64,000 nucleotides of DNA, taken from assembly GCA_019671135.1 (NCBI GenBank), contig JAHRHY010000002.1, positions 1,922,001-1,986,000 of the forward strand, given 5' to 3'. Of this stretch, positions 57,200-64,000 are shown in pieces. Every line of letters begins with the position of its first letter. Position 1 is the stretch's first letter. A program made the position numbers and the translations under genes. The DNA comes from Linnemannia hyalina. Lineage: Eukaryota; Mortierellomycota; Mortierellomycetes; Mortierellales; Mortierellaceae. Below the pieces are notes generated by a model. It was not told the origin of the DNA and did no database searches. It was given only the letters and a program-made list of their open reading frames with translations.

Positions 57200-59278
57200 C
57201 TACAAGTCGTGGTCATCATCCTCGTCCTCACCTGACACCGCCGCCAAAAGAACCCGGTCCTCAACTCGAAAACCATACGCACTCGAGTTGCCTACCCCAA
57301 GGATAACTTGCTCCTCGCTCCCGTCCATCGTCGGTAACGCCCTAAAGATGTCCGTGCCAGGAGACACATACTCATCCGCAACCTTCATCGTCTCCAAGTT
57401 AATAATGTATCCGCGGTTCCTCCGATACAATGGCTGCTCGTCAGATTCAATCGAAACCATCACCTGCTTGTCGTTCCTGATAAACAATCCCTCGCCTACA
57501 TACTCCCGCCTTCCAACACCCGGGAACTTGAACCATCCCACCACCTTCCACGTCGTCGTCTCAAATACCCCCAGATGTTCTTTTCCGGGAATTGTAATCA
57601 GCATGCCATCCCGAGAAACGTTGGCAACATGGCTCAGCGCCCACATCTCCAACGCTCCAAATCGGTTACTGGACGACACCTGCTCACCCGTCTCGATATC
57701 CCATGTCGACACCCTAGAACCTTGGGCATTCAGCAGCACCAAATGTCTCCCCCGCAGTTGCTTGAAAAGAGCCGCAAAGACATTGCGCCGAAACGTCCAA
57801 CTGTCCTTGGTCGGATCAAGAACAATGGTCCGGACATGACGCCACACTCCATAGACACTGTAAATCTCAACCGTCACACCGTCGCAGGCCACCAGGAGCT
57901 CATCCTTGACGTCCGGATCCTTCGCTGCTACGACATGAAACTCTGCGCGGCCTTCAAAGTCGGCAAAATTGGGGCATGTCTCTGCAACGTTGACCCGCAC
58001 AAATCCTGAACCTGCGTTCGCGTCTGGTGGAAAGTCTCCAATATCGATACTCTCGGGACTGAACTTGTAAACCGCGGTGCAGCGTTCGTGAGCCTCCTTG
58101 TCCTCGTCCCCTTGACCCTCAGGTCTGCCTACGGTGGGTCTGATCTTATCTAGCACTGCAACTTGTGTGCCATCGAAAGAGAGGGCAAGGTCGACCGATG
58201 AGGGTTCCGCCTTTGATTTAGAAAAATACATCCATGCCACGACAACAGGACAAAAGCTCATTCCTGCTTCCCCGTTATCCTGTCCGTTATAATTCGGGTT
58301 GCCTGGTCGGTGAATGGATCTTGGATCCGATGCTGGGAGCTCATTGATTTGCCAGAGGATAACAAATCGTCCTGATTTCGAAAGCACGTCGATCGCTAGA
58401 TGCGCTCCCTCCTTCGAAAACACATATGAATCCACAAAGTTGGGTTTCTCTGCAAGCCTATCGATACCTGGACATCCTGTGTTGTTCACGTCGATCGAAA
58501 AAACATAAGGCTGGTGCTCAGTGTACATGGGATCTATGGGAGAGTAAGAAACTAGTTTGTCAAGTTGACGTAACACAATACCAATCCTCTCACATAAGTA
58601 AATGTTTGTTTCTCAATCTTACCATGAAGGTAGTATCGACGAGCATTGCTGTGTGTCTCTACGAAGTGAACCTCGATTGTCCCAAAGTCTCGCAAGGCTC
58701 CTTCCCAGGTCTTGACTTCAATCGCGGCGTGGAACGCGCCTTCGGACTGTAGCAACTGTTCTTTTATCTTCCACTTCATGATTCCTAAGTCTGCGTCTTC
58801 GTCCGAATCCAAGTCGGGGTCCTGCGACACGGAGGCAAATGGTATGGTGGTGCTCAAGCATAGTCGTCGCAGTTCCTGTGGGGTGATGACCTAAAAAAAA
58901 AACAAGGTTGATACTTATGTGAGCAACTGAAACAAAAAGCGGTACACCACCCGTCTTTCGTGTATTTGCCCTTTGGTTACCTCACATCTGGAGTATGTCC
59001 TCGTGCCAATGAATTGTTCCACAGTGACGATCACTGCCTCGATAGACTTGTACTGTAAGTCTCTGACCTTGACTCCTAGGACAACGTCGAGATAGGTTGA
59101 CTCCGACCGCGGCACAGGGATGTTCCACTAAGTAATGACAGCGACGAGTGGAGAAGCGGACTTAGTGGCCGCGTGGTTTGTTTCTTTTCGTTCTGGAGGA
59201 TAATGCGCCATTCTGGTTCTCGCTTCGTGCCTTTTTGCTCCTTACTCTGATGTACTTGGACCTGGTGTTTACAGTCAT
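57200..59278 (-). CDS. Beta-propeller-like (WD40-type) protein of unknown function
   Basis: Model: exons 59246-59278, 58981-59127, 58623-58890 and 57200-58533, 593 residues, all junctions GT-AG and in frame. The tiny first exon (MTVNTRSKYIR) is the least certain part. The last 440 residues alternate short beta-like strands with turns in a repeating pattern (FVILWQIN, STWDIETGEQV, LGVFETTTWKVVGW, GYIINLETMKV) typical of degenerate WD40 or similar propellers. The acidic tail is EDEDDDHDL. No catalytic signature; a binding scaffold is likely. Large lineage-specific families of such proteins are known in this fungal group from memory only. Confidence 0.6.
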
Positions 59279-59404
59279 TGGCAGCACTTTTTTTCTACAA
59301 AGTGAAAAGTGAATGACTATTCCGCATGAGTACATTCAGGTGAAAAAGAAAGGTCTCCGTTGCGCTGTTCATTTAATTCAACCCTCCTCCTACTCCTCCT
59401 CTCG

Positions 59405-59736
59405 CTACCTGCGGATAGTATGGTAGGTTGACTCGTACTCAGACGAGTTTTCCACATCCTTCTCGTAGTACCAACGGGCGCCTAGTAGATACCTCGAGAG
59501 GATAGTCAGCGAGAAAAGTTTTTGCGGAACCATGAAGCATGATGTACATATGCAAGGCAGGAGGTACACATAGCGAGAGAGGGGAACCTTGGCTACTTAC
59601 GAGTTGGAGGCGCAGGCGAGGGCGGGGGAGGTAGTCTGTCGTTCAACTGAAGCTGGTTGAGACTGTGGAGGACGCTGGTTTGTTCTTGTAGGCTCTGTGA
59701 TACGAGAGCTGGCTGGTTGTTGTTTTCAACTGTCAT
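59405..59736 (-). CDS. Small two-exon protein (70 residues), function unknown
   Basis: ATG 59736 with exons 59601-59736 and 59405-59481 joined by a GT-AG intron of 119 bases. The first exon has a Gln/Leu-rich helix (SVLHSLNQLQL) and a PPPPSPAPP stretch. The second has RWYYEKDVENSSEYES and ends HTIRR. Clean splice sites, a native stop and a coherent reading frame support a real gene, though I know no family. Confidence 0.5.
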
Positions 59737-60062
59737 GGGTCGTCTTGTTGATGAGAAAAAGGGAATGTTGCTTTGGAAGGCGAACGAACGAACGAAAGAA
59801 TGAAACGAGATGGAGTGAAGTGAAATGAAATGAAATGAAATGAAAGGGGCAAGAGGTGTTTTATTTGCAATCTCTATTAAAGACTACCTAAAATGAACAA
59901 GGCACTGGGAGGAGTGTTTCCCGCTTTTCATGCTCGACCATGTTTTATCTCCTGTGCCGACTTGTTTGGGTACACGCATGAAATGATACAATAAAAATTA
60001 TCCCTCAAGACAAAGGGCAACAATCATACATAAAACGGATTTTATTTGGCTTCCATCCTTGC
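59737..60062. other. Short intergenic region with GAAAT and GAAC repeats
   Basis: No gene seen. A GAAC tract near 59780 and four to five GAAAT/GAAAT-like units at 59819-59846, then the 3' end of the MPE1 gene. Confidence 0.5.
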
Positions 60063-63000
60063 TCAATCCCGGTAACTACGCCGCTCTCGGTCAGCCCGCT
60101 CTCGCTCCCGGGCACTCTGGCTGACCAACCCTGTCACCGACAGATCAGATGGTGCCTGCTGCTGCTTCTCATATTCGCCGCCTCGCTTTCGAAAGTGAAC
60201 TCGATCGTCACCACCATCGTTCCCTCTGTCGCCATCGTCACCGTTACCGTTACCGTCACCATAACCGCGTCGTCCATGACCACGCTCCCGCTGCGAATCA
60301 CTGTGTTGACCCTGACCTGGTCTATCCTCCGAGTTATACTTATAAACATTACTTTCCTCGTATCCCTTCATTGAATCACCCTGTTGCCTCGATAGAGACG
60401 TCGACGTAGACATAGATGCCCCAAAGCTCGCTTGGCGTTTCATCTCATAATCCCGCTGAGGATCGACCGACTTGCGTGTCGACGAACTGCTCGAAGATTC
60501 TCGGTCATGGCGATGCTGCTGATGATTGTCTTTCATCTCCGTCTCGTCCTCACGATAATTGTCTCTTGAGCGATCCTTGCGGTGACGCTGATGTTGGTGC
60601 GATGACGAACGTCCATCCTCCTGGCGACCGTCAGCCTTTCGGTCATCCCTCCTATTATCCCGTCGGTCGTCCCTTCGATTCGACGAATCTCTAGCGCGAT
60701 CCCGCTCACGATCATGACGAGAGGATCTCGACCGGTCGTCCCTTCTGTCCCTACTATCATCTCGTCGACGATCACGATCACTATCGCGTTCGCGGTCCTT
60801 GTCTCTACTCCTATCAAAGTCTCTGTCCCTATCACGCTCTCGATCACGGCTCCTGTCATGATCACGATGACGATCTCTATCTCGGCTACTGCCTTCTCTA
60901 TCCTTGTGTCGATTATCCTTAGTCTCTCTCTGACGGCTACGGTCACGATCACCACTGCTACCAATGCTGTTGTTATCTGCTGCCTTATCGCTTCGAGACC
61001 TGCTGGTCGATCGATACCTTAATCTATCCGCCAAAGGTGCTGTTGGGGGAGACTCTGACCTCCTCCGGTCATCCTCTGGTCCCGGCCCCGCGCGAGGTCC
61101 CTTCGGAATCTCCTCGTCGTCTTCAAGTGGCAATCTAAATTGACAATGTGGATGGTGGTGAAAAGAGTTTAAGTCTATGAACACTTTTCATGATACTTCA
61201 TGCTTTGACATCATACTCCAGACATTGTCCTACCTTCTCGCGGCCCTTGGTCCTGTGGGAACTTGGGACATGTCAATATCATCATCGTCAAATCGTCCCG
61301 GCGGATCTTGGCTGGCATTCCTGTGGCCATTGGCCTCCCTGGCATTATCACCAGAGGCGGATGTCGCACGGGTAGTTCCAGCTCCAGCTCCAGCGCCTGC
61401 GGGTGTAAATGGAGCGCCCGAGTTGCCTCCCGGTGCAGGGATTCCTTGAGGACCATTCTGGTTAAATTCTTGGGGGTAACCACGACCTCCGCCGGCGATG
61501 GGTCCACCATGGTCATTCTGTCCACTTTCTTGCCATCCTCCGCCACGCCCTCGGCCACGACCAGCGCGAGGTTCACTAAACCCAATTCGCGGAGTAGGAA
61601 ATCCTGGTCCCATAGGAGGCAATCCTGGAATGCCTCGTCCCATGTTCCACATTTCCGGTCCACTTGGTCCACCTTGTCCTGGCATTCCCCCGAACTCTGG
61701 CATAAAAGGTGGCACAAATCCTGGCATCATGAATTGAGGAACTCCATTTGGCCCAAACATGTTTGGGTCCATGAACAACGCCGGATCATGCTGCTGCATC
61801 ATCTCTACAAGTATTCCAAAAAGTTCAAACATTTGTCATTAATGTCCAGAGATTATAGGCAGGGAGAGGATGGCTTTGTGCCTCACCATCCTCAGTATGT
61901 TATGCAACAGTGCAATAAATGCTCACCGAAAAATCCTGGAGGGATGCCTTCAGGGAACATTAGGTGAGGATCCATCATGCTTGGGTCTATCGGTCCCATT
62001 GCACCTGATCCGTGCATGGGTGGCGGCCTGTTTCTGCTCATACCCTGATTGTTGCTTAAGTTGTTGCTGTTGTTGTTGCTGTTGATGTTGCTGCTGTTGC
62101 TGTTGCTGTTGTTGCTGACATGGTTGTTGACGTGGGGCTTTTTATTCTTCCACGACGGTTGATCCCTATCGAGATCACCGCTAAGGCCTCCAGCGGCAGC
62201 CTGGCTGTTGTCATTCGACAATCTCCTCTTTTGCCCAGCAGCAGCTGATCCTTCGCCATCAATAGAAGAAGAGTTAGTATCGCCCGACGGTTTTGCAAGG
62301 AGACTATCTGTCTTATCCATGTCTCCAAAAGGTGAGCCGCCTCGAGAACCTGGCCCGGTACTTCCAGCACCGCCTTGTCCATCTGCTTCCATGCGTCGAC
62401 TCTTGGCCCAGTCTCGGAGATGATGCTCGACACTCTGGCGTAGGTCGACATTGGGGATGAGTTGATCAGGAACAAGGTATTGGTGACAAGACCGGCACTT
62501 GAATGGGTCTTCGCCTTTGGGTGGGTGGACGAGATAGTTGCGGATGCCTAATTGAATCAATTAAAAACAGCGTTAAGAAACCACAGTGGGGCGATATACA
62601 GCACAATACATAATCCCGAAAGTTGGACAAGGCAAGAACATACACTCGTCACAAAAGTTGGTGCCACAACAAGGCGCTTTGACAGCATTTTTCAATAGAA
62701 GGTGACAGATTGAACACTTCATGTCGTCAGGAATAGGTGCAGTGTTGTACGCCTCATCTGATGTCAGCGTTCCCTTGGACTTTTCGTGAAACTTTTTCCA
62801 TTCATAGCTATTATCGTGAACAAGATAAACAATTGACAGTTAGTTGGACTCAGAGATAAGTCTGGACATATAGACGTGATGAAGTATAGCACAACATGAT
62901 CTACGCGCAAAGACGTACTCGTTGGTTGTCGCGACGACGAGATTGCCGTCCTGAGTGACCATGACGCCTTTTTTGCTTTGAAGGGTGTCGCTCTTGACAG

Positions 63001-63925
63001 TCTTTAGGAAGGAGCGGGGGATACCGGTGGTTTTCTTGATGCCGATGGGCTCAAAGGACTTGTCGTTGTTGGTAGGGCAGAACTGGATCCAATGTTCGCC
63101 CTTTTTGCCGCATCGGTAGCAAACATATGTGTTGGGAGGGGGACGTTGTTGCTGGTCCATTGGTTGCCTGGGAAAGGAGCCTGGGTTAGAAGATCCCGCG
63201 CCTGATCCTGCTTCACCCGTTGGGCGTGGTCCATTCTGAGGCTGGTTTCGAGTGGCCCCTTGGAATTTACTCAGGGGACGAAACTGGGCACTAATAATTG
63301 CGTTAAAGGCAAACATGAGAGAGGGGTGAGGGTCAAACCTCTATGACCTTTGTGCACGTAACTTGCCACTCCCTCATACTCTTCTTCTTTTTAACCTCAC
63401 TCCCTTACTCTCACTTTATGCATATGAAGAAAAATGGCGCATTTTTCTCTGACTTGTCCTCAATCTGAACAAGAATATTTTTTGCTTAACAGGACTTACT
63501 TGGCCATTCCTTCTTGAGTCTTTCCCCAGTGTGAAGTCTGTTGTTCAAAGACGAACTTCATTTTCTCCTCCTCGGTCATCTGGGACATGTCGACCGCTTC
63601 TGTGGGAGGGCCTTCCTCCTGGAGGAGCGACGTAGTATTCCTGTAGACCTATTTGTGATATATAAGATGTTAGATACTTGTATATATCGCCAGGAAGATG
63701 AACACGAGAAATGAAAGCCCCGATATACCTTTGATCCACCCATGGGGTCGTGGTGGTTATTGGAGCCTGGTTTTTCGAATACATTCCGGGACATGTTGCC
63801 TCCTCGAGGGATTGGTCCGGCTCCTTCTAGATAGCGTTGCGCGCCTCCTCGGCCTGGTTTGGCTGGCACACGCGCTACCAAGATCGACGTGTTTCGAGGG
63901 ATCAGAGTTGCATCGTCATAATACT
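60063..63925 (-). CDS. MPE1: MPE1/RBBP6-type cleavage and polyadenylation factor, 5' end outside window
   Basis: Subunit of the mRNA 3'-end processing complex and probable ubiquitin ligase. Visible exons: 63729-63925, 63500-63648, 62919-63290, 62644-62807, 61927-62547, 61234-61804 and 60063-61134, about 1048 residues. The first visible exon is the end of the ubiquitin-like DWNN domain (YYDDATLIPRNTSILVARVP). Exon 3 has the CCHC zinc knuckle CYRCGKKGEHWIQFCP. Exons 4-5 hold a RING/U-box-like set (CSICHLLL, APCCGTNFCDEC, FKCRSCHQ). A Pro/Gly/Met-rich region follows, then a 340-residue RD/RS-rich tail. The tail resembles metazoan RBBP6 more than the short yeast Mpe1. The start and first exon(s) lie beyond 64000. 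Confidence 0.9.
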
Positions 63926-64000
63926 CTATGTCATTGTAAGTAAGTCAATGATAACGAAACAATTGTTACGAATGAGTATTTTATAATCCTTTTCTCATAT
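63926..64000 (-). other. Intron of MPE1/RBBP6 running to the window edge
   Basis: Directly upstream of the acceptor (CATAG before AGTATTATG). It contains no further recognisable exon. Confidence 0.5.

Overview
The window reads as nuclear DNA of an early-diverging filamentous fungus, most likely Mucoromycota and possibly a Mortierella relative. Genes in the right two thirds carry many short GT-AG introns (about 85-120 bp). They encode a fungal core set: separase, ER cyclophilin, cis-prenyltransferase, SMC2, a Munc13-like protein, a GT49 glycosyltransferase, VPS45 and MPE1/RBBP6. The taxon is inferred from gene content and style only.

Positions 1-20700 are a mobile-element and foreign-like block. 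It holds DDE-transposase-like genes (window edge, 917-2203, 15096-16376, 17638-18921 and a broken copy at 19874-20356). It also holds a damaged Helitron (2607-6214), three copies of a 495-bp terminal-inverted-repeat element, two small hAT-like insertions with 8-bp target duplications, and a Fanzor/TnpB-like tail at 20435-20671. Between about 6.2 and 20.4 kb the DNA is AT-rich and its genes lack introns. A large gene with a Rep_trans-like layout (intact at 13357-15060, two damaged copies) lies tail-to-tail with the DDE gene, and this pair is repeated. T5A5 palindromes sit at gene ends and a shared upstream motif precedes several genes, suggesting that the block carries its own expression signals. 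A cysteine-rich, acidic-repeat gene was split by a 495-bp element. Its 3' half was then inverted by recombination with a second, oppositely oriented copy; both target-site duplications show this.

Positions 21.2-38.5 kb carry separase (minus, 9 exons), an ER-type cyclophilin with a C-terminal HAEL (minus), a RER2-type cis-prenyltransferase (plus) and condensin SMC2 (plus, 11 exons). Positions 39.7-55 kb carry a Munc13-like C2 protein, a GT49 enzyme, a four-span membrane protein, a Gln-rich protein and the SM protein VPS45, all on plus; the mix leans to secretion and membrane traffic. Positions 55-57.2 kb have no intact gene but hold decayed coding sequence. Positions 57.2-64 kb carry a beta-propeller-like protein, a 70-residue protein and the 3' part of MPE1/RBBP6, all on minus.

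Exon boundaries were worked out by hand from splice signals, frame continuity and family motifs. No search or alignment program was run.
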